Below are positions 10,071-18,751 of a DNA stretch of 36,663 nt, one piece after another. Positions within the stretch are counted from its first letter, which is position 1; every line of letters begins with the position of its first letter. This DNA is from an uncultured Sphingomonadales bacterium (lineage in GTDB: Bacteria > Pseudomonadota > Alphaproteobacteria > Sphingomonadales > Sphingomonadaceae). The stretch is taken from contig CAINGT010000129.1 in assembly GCA_903848655.1 (NCBI GenBank), positions 1 to 36,663 of the forward strand. Direction: 5' to 3'. The notes below the pieces were generated by a model that saw nothing but the letters and a program-made list of their open reading frames with translations, searched no databases and had not been told where the DNA came from. A program made the translations under genes and the position numbers.

Positions 10071-11246
10071 ATGACCCCGTTCGACTGGAACGATCCGTTC
10101 TTTCTCGATTCGCAACTCACCGACGAAGAACGCATGATCCGCGATGCGGCCAAGGCTTATGCCGATGATCGGCTGGCGCCGCGCGTGATTGCGGCGTGGT
10201 CGGATGAAACCACTGATCCCGATGTGTTCCGCGAAATGGGTGCGCTCGGGCTGTTGGGGCCGACGGTGCCTGAAAGCTATGGCGGGGCAGGGGTTGGCTA
10301 TGTCGCCTATGGGTTGATCGCGCGCGAGATTGAGCGGATCGATTCGGGCTATCGCAGCATGATGAGCGTGCAGTCGAGCCTCGTGATGTATCCGATTCAC
10401 GCGTTCGGGTCCGAAGCGCAAAAGCGCAAATACTTGCCCGGCCTTGCGCGCGGCGAATTGATCGGCTGTTTTGGCCTGACCGAGCCCGATGCCGGGTCTG
10501 ACCCCGGCGGAATGACCACGCGGGCCACGCCGATTGGCGGCGGCTATCGGATTTCGGGCGCAAAGACGTGGATTTCCAACGCGCCGATTGCCGATGTGTT
10601 TGTGATCTGGGCCAAATCCGATGCACATGGCGGCGCGATCCGGGGCTTTATCCTTGAACGCGGGATGGCCGGGCTTGTCGCGCCCAAAATCAGTGGCAAA
10701 TTGTCGCTGCGCACGTCGATCACCGGCATGATCCAGATGGACGGGGTCGAAGTCGGCGAAGATGCGCTGCTGCCCGATGTGCAGGGGTTGAAGGGGCCAT
10801 TCAGTTGTCTCAATCGCGCGCGCTATGGCATATCGTGGGGTGCGCTGGGGGCAGCCGAATTCTGTCTGGCGGCGGCGCGGCAATATGGGCTGGATCGCAA
10901 GCAATTCGGTCGCCCGCTGGCAGCAACGCAACTCTACCAGAAAAAGCTGGCCGACATGATGAGCGATATCGCGTTTGGCTTGCAAGCCAGCTTGCGTGTC
11001 GGGCGGCTGATGGACGAAGGCCGGTTCGCGCCCGAAATGGTGTCGATGGTCAAACGCAACAATGTCGGCAAAGCGCTCGATATCGCGCGGCTGGCGCGCG
11101 ACATGCACGGCGGCAATGGAATTTCCGCCGAATATCAGGTGATGCGCCATTTATCCAATCTGGAAACGGTCAACACGTATGAAGGCACGCACGATGTCCA
11201 CGCGCTGATCCTGGGCCGCGCGATCACCGGCATTGCCGCCTTCTGA
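10071..11246 (+). CDS. gcdH: Glutaryl-CoA dehydrogenase (acyl-CoA dehydrogenase family)
   Basis: This FAD enzyme oxidises and decarboxylates glutaryl-CoA to crotonyl-CoA in the degradation of lysine, tryptophan and some aromatics. It is 391 aa. GcdH-specific stretches are seen: [31 protein letters not shown] (FAD/substrate loop), the [22 protein letters not shown] block, and the C-terminal [20 protein letters not shown] with catalytic Glu371. AAAGGT precedes the ATG. It is followed after only 2 nt by the stop of the convergent 2OG oxygenase gene. No dedicated glutarate genes are nearby, so it is probably a stand-alone unit. Confidence 0.93.
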   Translation: MTPFDWNDPFFLDSQLTDEERMIRDAAKAYADDRLAPRVIAAWSDETTDPDVFREMGALGLLGPTVPESYGGAGVGYVAYGLIAREIERIDSGYRSMMSVQSSLVMYPIHAFGSEAQKRKYLPGLARGELIGCFGLTEPDAGSDPGGMTTRATPIGGGYRISGAKTWISNAPIADVFVIWAKSDAHGGAIRGFILERGMAGLVAPKISGKLSLRTSITGMIQMDGVEVGEDALLPDVQGLKGPFSCLNRARYGISWGALGAAEFCLAAARQYGLDRKQFGRPLAATQLYQKKLADMMSDIAFGLQASLRVGRLMDEGRFAPEMVSMVKRNNVGKALDIARLARDMHGGNGISAEYQVMRHLSNLETVNTYEGTHDVHALILGRAITGIAAF

Positions 11247-11248
11247 TA

Positions 11249-12034
11249 TCAGGCGCGCCCGTAAAAGCCGGTCCGTTCGGACGCGGACATCGCCACGCCG
11301 GGGGTTTCGTAATAGCACAAGATCGCCACCATGCGGTCAACCGGGCCGCTGACGGGCACCACACGGTGCAGCGTGTTGACCCCGCGAAAGACATTGAGCG
11401 CGCCCAGTTTGAGCGGCATCCGGGTCACTAGCGGATCGGTGCCGTTCAATACCGCTGCTACCCCGGCGTAATTCGCATCATCGTGCGTGCGCACATCTTT
11501 GCGGTATTCCAATTCGCCCCCCGCTTGGGGAGCCTGCAACAGCACGGTAACGGTGAATTCTGACCGGTCGAAATGCCAGTTCAGCCCTTCTCCGGCGCGG
11601 GTGCTTTGAATGTTTACGCAGGCGATGGCATCATCCATCGGGTAGAGCGCCGGTTTGTTCATCGTTGCGGCAAGAAACGCGGCAAACGGCGGCCATTCAT
11701 AGAGATCGAGGACTGGATTGCCGAGAACCTGATCGGCGCACAGCGTGTGGTTGATGCTTTCGACTGTTTGCAGCGCGGGGTGATCGGCGGGCAATCCTGC
11801 GACATGATCGAGAAAATAGACATTGTGAGTGCGCGCATGACGAAAACTCGCGCTCGCCATTGCCGGTGTGGCGAGCGCCGCCGCATGGGCCGCCACTTGG
11901 GGCCGCAGGAAACCCGGCAATTCAAACATGCCATCGGCGCGCAGTGCGGCCCGGCAGGTTTCGACCAAAGCTGCATATCCACCGCTGTCGGGGCGATCTA
12001 GCGGATAAGCCTCCAGATCGAGCATCGCGATCAC
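11249..12034 (-). CDS. Fe(II)/2-oxoglutarate oxygenase, substrate unknown
   Basis: This 261-aa protein has the double-stranded beta-helix iron site: His154 and Asp156 (LNWHFDRSEF), distal His223 (GVNTLHRVVPV) and the 2OG-binding Arg234 (PVDRMVAILCYYETPG). The start is best read as GTG at 12034, because a GAGGGG Shine-Dalgarno sequence lies 6 nt before it. The ATG at 12025 would be 15 nt away. It starts 10 nt after the LacI stop, so it belongs to a gloB-lacI-oxygenase transcript and may itself be controlled by that LacI. It is unrelated to the IPNS-like oxygenase at 8940. I do not recognise the exact subfamily. Confidence 0.82.
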   Translation of the reverse strand: MIAMLDLEAYPLDRPDSGGYAALVETCRAALRADGMFELPGFLRPQVAAHAAALATPAMASASFRHARTHNVYFLDHVAGLPADHPALQTVESINHTLCADQVLGNPVLDLYEWPPFAAFLAATMNKPALYPMDDAIACVNIQSTRAGEGLNWHFDRSEFTVTVLLQAPQAGGELEYRKDVRTHDDANYAGVAAVLNGTDPLVTRMPLKLGALNVFRGVNTLHRVVPVSGPVDRMVAILCYYETPGVAMSASERTGFYGRA

Positions 12035-12044
12035 AACGCCCCCC

Positions 12045-13070
12045 TCACGCGCGGGTCGATCCGCGCTCCGCCAGCCGAACCGGAACGCGGCGGGGTGATG
12101 GCACTTCGCCGCCGATAGTGGCGATCAGCCGGTCGACCAGCAGCGATCCGGCCACTTCGAAATCGGATTCGACCGTCGTCAGCGGCGGGTTCGACCACGC
12201 CCCGGCGCGCACCCCGTCAAACCCGACCACGCCGACATCATCGGGGATGCGGATGCCGCGCCGCGCAAATTCGCTGATTGCGCCGAGTGCGATTTCATCG
12301 CTGACGGCGAACACCGCATCGAAGCGCTCACCGCTGTCGATCAGCGCGCTGGCGGCACGGCGGCCTTGTTCTTCGCGTGGCAATCCGCGCTCGATCCGTT
12401 GCAGCCGCGGTTCATGCCCGGCGGCGGTCAGCGCGGCGGCATAGCCGTCATAGCGTTCCTTGAACTGGCGTTGCGGCGATGTTTCGGACCCCAGACACAC
12501 GATCCGGCGATAGCCCCGGTCGAGCAAGTGCTGCGTGGCCAGCATCGCACCGGCATGGTTGTCGCTGCGCACCCACGGAAAGGTGTCGCTGGGCGCGCCC
12601 CAGCACACCCAGTGGGTGGCGGGGCCAAGCGTGGCGAAATAGTCCCATGCCGCCGTGTTTTCGCTGGTGCCGATCACGATCAGGCCGTCCGCTTTGCGTC
12701 GGTCCTGAAAATGGCCCCAGAAATTGTCCGGGCTGTCCTGAAATGCCACCAGCACTTCATAGCCGCGCGCGGCAGCGGCGGCGCAGGTGCTGCCAAGCAG
12801 TGCAAAATAGAATGGGTTCAGATCCTTGCGGTCCTGCCCCGGGCGGCAGATCATCACCAGCGCCAATGTGCCGGTGCGCCCACGCCGCAGCCGCGCGGCG
12901 TTTTCATCGACCTGATAGTTCAGCCGCGCGGCGGCTTGGGCCACGCGTTCGCGGGTTGGCGCGCTGATCGACGTATCACCCGCCAGCGCGCGGCTGACGG
13001 TTGACTGGCTGACCCCGGCGGCTTCGGCCACGTCAAACGAGGTGACTCGGATAATACGTTTTTCGGCCAT
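12045..13070 (-). CDS. LacI-family transcriptional regulator
   Basis: This 341-aa regulator has an N-terminal HTH with hinge (FDVAEAAGVSQSTVSRALAGD, about 12-32, then APTRERVAQAAARLNYQ). A periplasmic-binding-protein-like effector domain follows (VGVVGFDGVRAGAWSNPPLTTV near the C-terminus). Its ATG overlaps the gloB stop as TGATG, and an Fe(II)/2OG oxygenase follows 10 nt downstream. LacI family members usually bind sugars or related acids. A LacI-type palindrome at 8043-8059, ahead of a sugar-isomerase-like gene, makes that pair a plausible target, as does its own operon. Confidence 0.93.
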   Translation of the reverse strand: MAEKRIIRVTSFDVAEAAGVSQSTVSRALAGDTSISAPTRERVAQAAARLNYQVDENAARLRRGRTGTLALVMICRPGQDRKDLNPFYFALLGSTCAAAAARGYEVLVAFQDSPDNFWGHFQDRRKADGLIVIGTSENTAAWDYFATLGPATHWVCWGAPSDTFPWVRSDNHAGAMLATQHLLDRGYRRIVCLGSETSPQRQFKERYDGYAAALTAAGHEPRLQRIERGLPREEQGRRAASALIDSGERFDAVFAVSDEIALGAISEFARRGIRIPDDVGVVGFDGVRAGAWSNPPLTTVESDFEVAGSLLVDRLIATIGGEVPSPRRVPVRLAERGSTRA

Positions 13071-13834
13071 CAGCGAAAGCTGTCCTTGGCGCTGCGCAAG
13101 GCAGCGAATGTTGCAATGCCATCGCCGCCGCCCCAGCGCGCGGCGAGCGCGGGATCATCGGCGCGCAAAAACGGATTGGTTGCGCATTCGCGGTCAAGCC
13201 GCGTCGGCACAGTCGGCTCGCCGCGCGCCCGGCGCGCGGTGATCTCGGCGGCATAATCCGCCAGCGCGGCATTGTCGGGATCAGCATGAAGCGCAAATCG
13301 TGCATTGCTCGCAGTATATTCGTGCGCGCAATAGATCGCGGTATCGCCGGGCAGCGCGCGCAGCCGCAACAGGCTGGCCCAGAATTGCGGTGCCGTGCCT
13401 TCAAACATCCGCCCGCAGCCGAGCGCGAACAGGCTGTCGCCGACAAAGGCGATTCCGGCGTCAGGCAGATAATAGGCGATATGCCCCAGCGTATGCCCGC
13501 CGACGTCGATCACGGTGGCGGCAGTCGCGCCGATGGGCACACTGTCGCCCGCTTCTACGGTGCGGTCGATGTCCGCAATGCGCGCGGCATCATTCAGTGG
13601 GGCCACCACCAGCGCGCCAGTCTGCGCTTTGATCGCGGCATTGCCACCCGCGTGATCGGGGTGCCAATGCGTGTTCCAGATTTGGCTGATCGTCCAGCCT
13701 TTGGCGGTGGCGGCGGCGAAGTAGGCATCGGCATCGGGGGTGTCGATCGCCACGGTTTCACCGCTGGCATCATCGTGCAGCAAAAAGCCGTAATTGTCGG
13801 ACAGGCAGGGGAATTGATGAACGATCAGCGCCAT
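13070..13834 (-). CDS. gloB: Hydroxyacylglutathione hydrolase (glyoxalase II)
   Basis: This enzyme hydrolyses S-D-lactoylglutathione to lactate and glutathione in methylglyoxal detoxification. The 254-aa metallo-beta-lactamase fold carries the binuclear metal motif THWHPDHAGG (55-64). Further metal ligands are in GGHTLGHIAYY, FVGDSLFALGCGRMFEG and CAHEYTASN. The C-terminal glyoxalase II domain (ECATNPFLRADDP) is complete. It precedes the LacI gene with a TGATG overlap and follows the rpsA terminator, so it probably has its own promoter in 13835-13893. Confidence 0.95.
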   Translation of the reverse strand: MALIVHQFPCLSDNYGFLLHDDASGETVAIDTPDADAYFAAATAKGWTISQIWNTHWHPDHAGGNAAIKAQTGALVVAPLNDAARIADIDRTVEAGDSVPIGATAATVIDVGGHTLGHIAYYLPDAGIAFVGDSLFALGCGRMFEGTAPQFWASLLRLRALPGDTAIYCAHEYTASNARFALHADPDNAALADYAAEITARRARGEPTVPTRLDRECATNPFLRADDPALAARWGGGDGIATFAALRSAKDSFR

Positions 13835-13893
13835 GGGGTACCGTGTTGGTCAGGTTGCGTGGACCACCCTAACCGAGTGTGGCGCACAAAGCA

Positions 13894-13926
13894 AAAGCCC
13901 GCCTGTCGGTCAGACAGACGGGCTTT
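13894..13926 (-). terminator. rho-independent terminator of rpsA
   Basis: Arms AAAGCCCGCCTGTC (13894-13907) and GACAGACGGGCTTT (13913-13926) pair along 14 bp with one wobble around a 5-nt loop. On the minus strand the hairpin is followed by TTTTGCTTTG. It sits 25 nt past the rpsA stop and ahead of gloB. Confidence 0.88.
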
Positions 13927-13951
13927 GCTGTGGCTCGTGCGCGGTAAGGCC

Positions 13952-15667
13952 TTACTTTTGTGCTTTCAGCGCCGCGCCCAAGATATCGCCGAGCGAAGCC
14001 CCGGCATCGGACGAACCATATTGTTCGACCGCTTCTTTTTCTTCGGCCAACTGGCGCGCCTTGATCGAGAACGTCGGCTTTTTCGACCGGTCGAACCCGG
14101 TAACGAGCGCGTCGATCTTCTGGCCCACTTGGAACCGGTCGGGCCGCTGTTCGTCGCGGTCGCGGCCAAGGTCGCTGCGCTTGATAAAGCCAGTCGCGCC
14201 GTCTTCGCCCGCCTGAACTTCCAGCCCGCCATCGCGCACTTCGAGCACGGTTACCGTGGTCACTTCGCCGCGCCGCAGCGACTGGCTGGTTGCAGCGGCA
14301 CCGGTACCGGCAGCCGCATTGGCCGGAGCGCCCTTTTCCAACTGCTTCATGCCGAGGCTGATGCGCTCTTTGTCGACATCGACATCGAGCACCACCGCGC
14401 TGACATTTTCGCCCTTGCGGTGCAGTGCCAGCGCGTCTTCACCCGAAATGCCCCAAGCAATGTCGGACATGTGCACCATGCCATCGACATCGCCATCCAG
14501 CCCGATGAACAGGCCGAATTCGGTGGCGTTCTTGACTTCGCCTTCGATCAGCGACCCGACTGGGTGGCGTTCGGCAAAGGCTTCCCACGGGTTTTGCTGC
14601 GCCTGTTTCAGGCCGAGCGAAATGCGGCGCTTGTCGCTATCGACTTCGAGCACCATGACATCGACTTCCTGGCTGGTCGAAACGATCTTGCCGGGATGGA
14701 CGCTCTTTTTGGTCCAGCTCATTTCCGAAACGTGTACCAGCCCTTCGATCCCGGCTTCGAGTTCGACGAATGCACCATATTCGGTAATGTTGGTGACCAC
14801 GCCCGACAGCTTCGCGCCGACCGGATATTTGGCGATGACGCCTTCCCACGGATCGCTGTCAAGCTGCTTCATGCCGAGCGAGATGCGCTGCGTATCCTGA
14901 TTGATCCGGATGATCTGCACGCGCACGGTATCGCCAATGGCAATCACTTCGGACGGGTGGTTGACGCGCTTGTAGCTCATGTCGGTAACATGGAGCAGGC
15001 CGTCAATGCCGCCGAGATCGACGAACGCACCATAATCGGTGATGTTCTTGACCACACCGTCGATGATCTGCGCCTCTTTGAGGTTCTGAATCAGGCCGGT
15101 ACGCTGTTCGGCGCGGGTTTCTTCGAGCACCGCACGGCGCGACACGACGATATTGCCCCGGCGGCGATCCATCTTGAGGATCTGGAACGGCTGGGGAATG
15201 TCCATCAGCGGCTGCACATCGCGCACTGGGCGGATATCGACTTGGCTGCCGGGCAGGAACGCCACTGCGCCATCGAGATCGACGGTAAAGCCGCCCTTGA
15301 CGCGGCCAAAGATCACGCCTTCGACGCGCTTGCCTTCGCCAAATTCGTTTTCCAGCTTGTCCCACGCGGCTTCGCGGCGCGCGCGGTCGCGGCTGAGCAT
15401 CGCTTCGCCATCGGCGTTTTCCACGCGATCAACATAGACTTCGACTTCATCACCCACGCTCAGCCCGTGCGGCATTCCGGGGGCGGCAAATTCGCGCAAA
15501 GGCACGCGGCCTTCGCTCTTGAGGCCGACGTCGATGACGGCCTTGTCGTTTTCGATGGCAGTTACCGTGCCCTTGACAACGCGGCCTTCAAAGCCACCAT
15601 TGGCAGCCGAGCCCAGCGTTTCTTCGAGCAGCGCGGCAAAATCATCGCGCGTGGGGTTGGATAGCAT
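13952..15667 (-). CDS. rpsA: 30S ribosomal protein S1
   Basis: S1 binds mRNA on the small ribosomal subunit and promotes initiation. The protein is 571 aa (E. coli 557) with six S1 domains. The repeats are visible as recurring units such as ITDYGAFVDLGGIDGLLHV, ITEYGAFVELEAGIEGLVHV and ATEFGLFIGLDGDVDGMVH, each followed by an RISLG(M/L)KQ segment. No Shine-Dalgarno sequence is within 12 nt of the ATG; the nearest is AGGA 13 nt away. This fits the known unusual, autoregulated initiation of rpsA. The usual partner cmk is absent upstream, where a class II aldolase gene lies instead. A strong terminator follows. Confidence 0.97.
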   Translation of the reverse strand: MLSNPTRDDFAALLEETLGSAANGGFEGRVVKGTVTAIENDKAVIDVGLKSEGRVPLREFAAPGMPHGLSVGDEVEVYVDRVENADGEAMLSRDRARREAAWDKLENEFGEGKRVEGVIFGRVKGGFTVDLDGAVAFLPGSQVDIRPVRDVQPLMDIPQPFQILKMDRRRGNIVVSRRAVLEETRAEQRTGLIQNLKEAQIIDGVVKNITDYGAFVDLGGIDGLLHVTDMSYKRVNHPSEVIAIGDTVRVQIIRINQDTQRISLGMKQLDSDPWEGVIAKYPVGAKLSGVVTNITEYGAFVELEAGIEGLVHVSEMSWTKKSVHPGKIVSTSQEVDVMVLEVDSDKRRISLGLKQAQQNPWEAFAERHPVGSLIEGEVKNATEFGLFIGLDGDVDGMVHMSDIAWGISGEDALALHRKGENVSAVVLDVDVDKERISLGMKQLEKGAPANAAAGTGAAATSQSLRRGEVTTVTVLEVRDGGLEVQAGEDGATGFIKRSDLGRDRDEQRPDRFQVGQKIDALVTGFDRSKKPTFSIKARQLAEEKEAVEQYGSSDAGASLGDILGAALKAQK

Positions 15668-15922
15668 AAGAGCGTTACAGTCCTGTCAGACAAGCATTTT
15701 CCGGCCAGGCGGTTGGTTCCGCCGGTCTTTCGTCCGCGCTATGGGGGATAGATCTGGGCGACGGGTGTCGCGCGCGGGATAAAAAGGGCCGATCCACCCG
15801 CCGGGCCGGATGCCATGGCGGGTATTCCCACTAGCACCCGATGCGCGCAAATGCGTACGACCGGTGCGGAGCGGCAATGACCGCGCCCTTAGGCGAACGC
15901 ACACCGCATGGCAAGCGAGGGA

Positions 15923-16660
15923 TTAGCCTCGCCACGATGGGTCATCAGCGTCGAGCAGCGATTTCAAGTGGTCGAAATGGGCAAATGCCATGCCGCGATA
16001 GGCATCCCAGCCTTGTGCAGTATGGCGCGCGACCGCATCGCTCATCACTTGCAACGGCTGGCCGCTGGCAAATGCGCGCAGCAGCGTTTCCGCCGCTTTT
16101 TCAAAGAAATACAGGTTTTCAAAGGCTTCGGCGACGGTCTGGGCGGTAAAGGTAACGCCGTGGTTGGCCATGATTAACGTCGGGGACTGCGCCAGCAGGC
16201 CGGCGATGCGCACCCCTTCATCGTCCTGATCGGCGATGCCGCCGCATTCGGGGTCGATGGCATAGCGGCCAAAAAAGCGCGCGGTGTTCTGATCGATCGG
16301 CAAGAGTCGCGGATCTGCCAGCGCGGACAGCGTGGTTGCGGCAATCGGGTGCGCGTGCACGATTACGCGCGCCGCCGGGACCAGCCGGTGCGCGTGGCCG
16401 TGGATGCACCATGCCGAAGCATCGGGCGCGTCGGCGCGCGTCATCGTGTCGGGATCATCGGCATCGAGCACTTGCAGATCGCTCGCGCGGATCGATGCGA
16501 ATGCCTGCCACTTGCGGTTCATCAAAAACCGCCGCCCATCTGCCGACAAGGCCGCGCTGAAGTGGTTGCCGACCGATTCGGACCAGCCGAACCGCGCCGC
16601 CAGCCGGAATGCGGCGGCCAGATCGACGCGCAGCGCCGCTTCATCCGCCGCCGCGCTCAT
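15923..16660 (-). CDS. Class II aldolase/adducin-family protein
   Basis: This 245-aa protein has the class II aldolase fold. Likely zinc ligands are His102 and His104 (VHAHPIAATT) and His167 (MANHGVTF). GNHFS (31-35) is the usual phosphate/substrate loop position. The family contains fuculose- and ribulose-phosphate aldolases or epimerases as well as many uncharacterised decarboxylases and aldolases. The substrate cannot be read from the sequence. Its ATG overlaps the stop of the 2OG oxygenase upstream (ATGA), so the two are made together and may hydroxylate and then cleave one compound. A short GCGAGG/CCTCGC hairpin spans its stop codon. Confidence 0.87.
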   Translation of the reverse strand: MSAAADEAALRVDLAAAFRLAARFGWSESVGNHFSAALSADGRRFLMNRKWQAFASIRASDLQVLDADDPDTMTRADAPDASAWCIHGHAHRLVPAARVIVHAHPIAATTLSALADPRLLPIDQNTARFFGRYAIDPECGGIADQDDEGVRIAGLLAQSPTLIMANHGVTFTAQTVAEAFENLYFFEKAAETLLRAFASGQPLQVMSDAVARHTAQGWDAYRGMAFAHFDHLKSLLDADDPSWRG

Positions 16661-17790
16661 CGCGCAAACCGCCCTTCGCCCGCCAGCTTGCGCCAGCGGC
16701 TGCGCAATTCGCCCCGGTCGGTATATGTCCCGCGCAAATGGCGTTCGCCGCTTTCGGCGACAAAAGCGGCGCGGGCATGGACCACGCGGTGGTTGTCAAA
16801 CACGATGCATTCGCCAGCGTTGAGGCGGAACCGCATGACAAAGCGCGGGTCTTGCAGCATCCGCCCGAATCGGCAGAACGCGGGGTAATAAGCATCGAGG
16901 AAATGCTGATCGTGGTCGAACACATCGGCCATGTGCTGGCTGATCGTCACGCCCGAAACATCGCCGTGGTCATCGAGTTCGATCACCCGCTGGCGCGCGC
17001 GCATGTCATAGGCATCATGCTCGTTGTAAAACGGTACGAGCGTTTCGCTGAGCAGGCGGAAATCTTCGGGGTGGGTGCGGCGCAATTCGGCAGCGACTGC
17101 GGCACCATCGACAAACAGGCTGTCGCCACCTTCGACCGAATTGCGGCGGCAATGCAGGAACTGCACTCCGGGAGCGAGGTCTTCGGCCGGAACATCGGTA
17201 TGCAGTTCAAGCGCTTTGGCGGTATAAGCCAGATTGTCGGGATCGGCGTGCATCCGCACATCGAAATAGGCCCCGAAAAACGTTGGTCGGGGAAATCCGA
17301 TCAGGTTCGCCGCTGCGGTCAGCCCGTCATCGCTATCGGGCATCCCGGTCAGGATCGCCACCCCGTCGGTCAGCAAAGCATGGACCCAGCCTTTGAGCGC
17401 AGCGCGCTCGGTGCTGACCGCAGCAAAGGCAAACCGCGCCATGTGTGGGTAATGGTCGGCAAACCAGTGGCGGCGCGGCAGGATCGCCGGATCGGGCCGG
17501 GGCTGGGCACCGGCATAGTCCGCCAGCCATGCGAGGGGATACGCCGAGCGGTGCCCACTGCCCGCCCACACCACGTGCAGCGCGTCATCGGAGCATTCGG
17601 CTTTGTCCGGACGCGGCGGCAGCGCTTCGGCAAAAATGTCATAGACCCGCTCGCGCGTTTCCGGATCGAACGAGGTCGCGCAATTGTCGCGCAACCAGTA
17701 ATAGTTGAAATAATGCCGCGCGCCATCGCCCAGCGTCAGTTCCAGCCCGTGATCGAGCAAATGCAAGGCGGGCGGAGCAATCGTGGCCAT
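16657..17790 (-). CDS. Gamma-butyrobetaine dioxygenase-like TauD/TfdA oxygenase
   Basis: This 377-aa Fe(II)/2OG oxygenase has the two-part architecture of gamma-butyrobetaine and trimethyllysine hydroxylases. An N-terminal DUF971-like domain contains YWLRDNC (31-37). The TauD domain has His197 and Asp199 (ELHTDVPAED), distal His338 (DNHRVVHAR) and the RHLRGTYTD...SRWR end that binds 2OG. The N-terminal zinc site is degenerate: Cys37 is present, but the further cysteines expected just after it are replaced (ATSFDPETRER). The substrate may therefore be another amine or acid. It is the first gene of a two-gene operon with the class II aldolase and diverges from the YhhQ gene. Confidence 0.88.
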   Translation of the reverse strand: MATIAPPALHLLDHGLELTLGDGARHYFNYYWLRDNCATSFDPETRERVYDIFAEALPPRPDKAECSDDALHVVWAGSGHRSAYPLAWLADYAGAQPRPDPAILPRRHWFADHYPHMARFAFAAVSTERAALKGWVHALLTDGVAILTGMPDSDDGLTAAANLIGFPRPTFFGAYFDVRMHADPDNLAYTAKALELHTDVPAEDLAPGVQFLHCRRNSVEGGDSLFVDGAAVAAELRRTHPEDFRLLSETLVPFYNEHDAYDMRARQRVIELDDHGDVSGVTISQHMADVFDHDQHFLDAYYPAFCRFGRMLQDPRFVMRFRLNAGECIVFDNHRVVHARAAFVAESGERHLRGTYTDRGELRSRWRKLAGEGRFAR

Positions 17791-17868
17791 CGACGGGGCA
17801 TCCTGTGTCGGTTGGGTGGAACACTATGCGCTTTACCCTCTGATCGCCACCCCTCGGCTTGCGAAATT

Positions 17869-17884
17869 GTCATGGTAGCATGAC
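17869..17884. promoter_or_regulatory. Candidate operator palindrome
   Basis: GTCATG-GTAG-CATGAC is a perfect 6-bp inverted repeat with a 4-nt centre. It lies between the divergent 2OG oxygenase (start 17790) and YhhQ (start 17952) genes. Two hairpins follow in the presumed yhhQ leader: CCCGG/CCGGG (17884-17898) and CGCAAA/TTTGCG (17902-17921). The binding protein is unknown. Confidence 0.35.
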
Positions 17885-17951
17885 CCGGTGGTGCCGGGAG
17901 TCGCAAAAAGGTGGCTTTGCGTCAGCGGCGATTGCGGTTAGCGTGGGCTTC

Positions 17952-18740
17952 ATGTCTGGACCAACGCTTTCGCGCATCGACGGCAATCGCGGCGCGCGCC
18001 GCCATTTCCGCTATTTCGACTATATGATGGCGGCGTTCGTCGGCATCCTGCTGCTGTCCAACCTGATCGGCGCGGCCAAGCTGGCGCAAATCGATGGGGT
18101 GACGTTCGGCGCAGGCATCCTGTTCTTTCCGGTGTCCTATGTGCTGGGCGACGTGCTGACCGAAGTCTATGGTTATGCCAATGCCCGGCGCTGCGTGTGG
18201 ATGGGCTTTTTTGCGCTGCTGTTCATGGCGGTGATGAGCTTTGTGGTGGTGGCCATGCCGCCCTCGCCCGACTGGGGCTGCGCATCGAGCGGCGATCCGC
18301 GCTTTGCGGCAATCGTTGCGGCATCGTCCAAAGGCGCGCTGTGCCAGACCACGTATGAATCGGTGTTTGGCAGCACCTGGCGGATCGTAGCCGCATCGGT
18401 GATTGCGTTCTGGGCCGGGGAATTCGTCAACTCGTTCGTGCTCGCGCGGATGAAAGTGCTGACCGGGGGGCGCCATTTGTGGACGCGCACCGTGGGATCG
18501 ACCGTGTTCGGGCAGGCGGTTGACAGCGTGTTGTTCTATCCCATCGCCTTTTTCGGCACGTGGTCCACGCATTCGCTGCTGATGGTGATGGTGACCAACT
18601 GGGCGTTCAAAGTGGCGTGGGAAATCCTGCTCACGCCGGCTACCTATTGGATCGTCGGCTTTCTCAAACGCCACGAAGGCGTTGATGTGTTCGACACCGG
18701 CACCGATTTTTCACCCTTTGCGCGGGCAAGGTCGGTTTAG
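17952..18740 (+). CDS. yhhQ: YhhQ/VUT-family queuosine precursor transporter
   Basis: This integral membrane protein of the VUT (DUF165) family imports queuosine precursors (preQ0/preQ1) for tRNA modification. It is 262 aa with about six hydrophobic segments. Family stretches are present: LLLSNLIGAAKLAQIDG, FPVSYVLGDVLTEVYGYANAR and FWAGEFVNSFVLARMKVLTGG, then TVFGQAVDSVLFYPIAFFG. The start at 17952 (MSGPTLSRIDGNRG) is preferred over upstream in-frame codons, which would add an unrelated segment. I looked for a preQ1 riboswitch in the leader and did not recognise one. Confidence 0.9.
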   Translation: MSGPTLSRIDGNRGARRHFRYFDYMMAAFVGILLLSNLIGAAKLAQIDGVTFGAGILFFPVSYVLGDVLTEVYGYANARRCVWMGFFALLFMAVMSFVVVAMPPSPDWGCASSGDPRFAAIVAASSKGALCQTTYESVFGSTWRIVAASVIAFWAGEFVNSFVLARMKVLTGGRHLWTRTVGSTVFGQAVDSVLFYPIAFFGTWSTHSLLMVMVTNWAFKVAWEILLTPATYWIVGFLKRHEGVDVFDTGTDFSPFARARSV

Positions 18741-18751
18741 CGCCGAGTGTT

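Noticed and set aside
13286..15664. 792-codon plus-strand frame opposite gloB and rpsA
   Set aside because: It runs across two real genes and their terminator, and its composition is that of an antisense shadow.
15686..15904. 72-codon minus-strand frame in the rpsA leader
   Set aside because: No ribosome binding site or recognisable domain, and the content is Arg-rich noise.
17800..17951. preQ1 riboswitch ahead of yhhQ
   Set aside because: I could not find the short stem with an A-rich tail or the pseudoknot partner; only generic hairpins are present.
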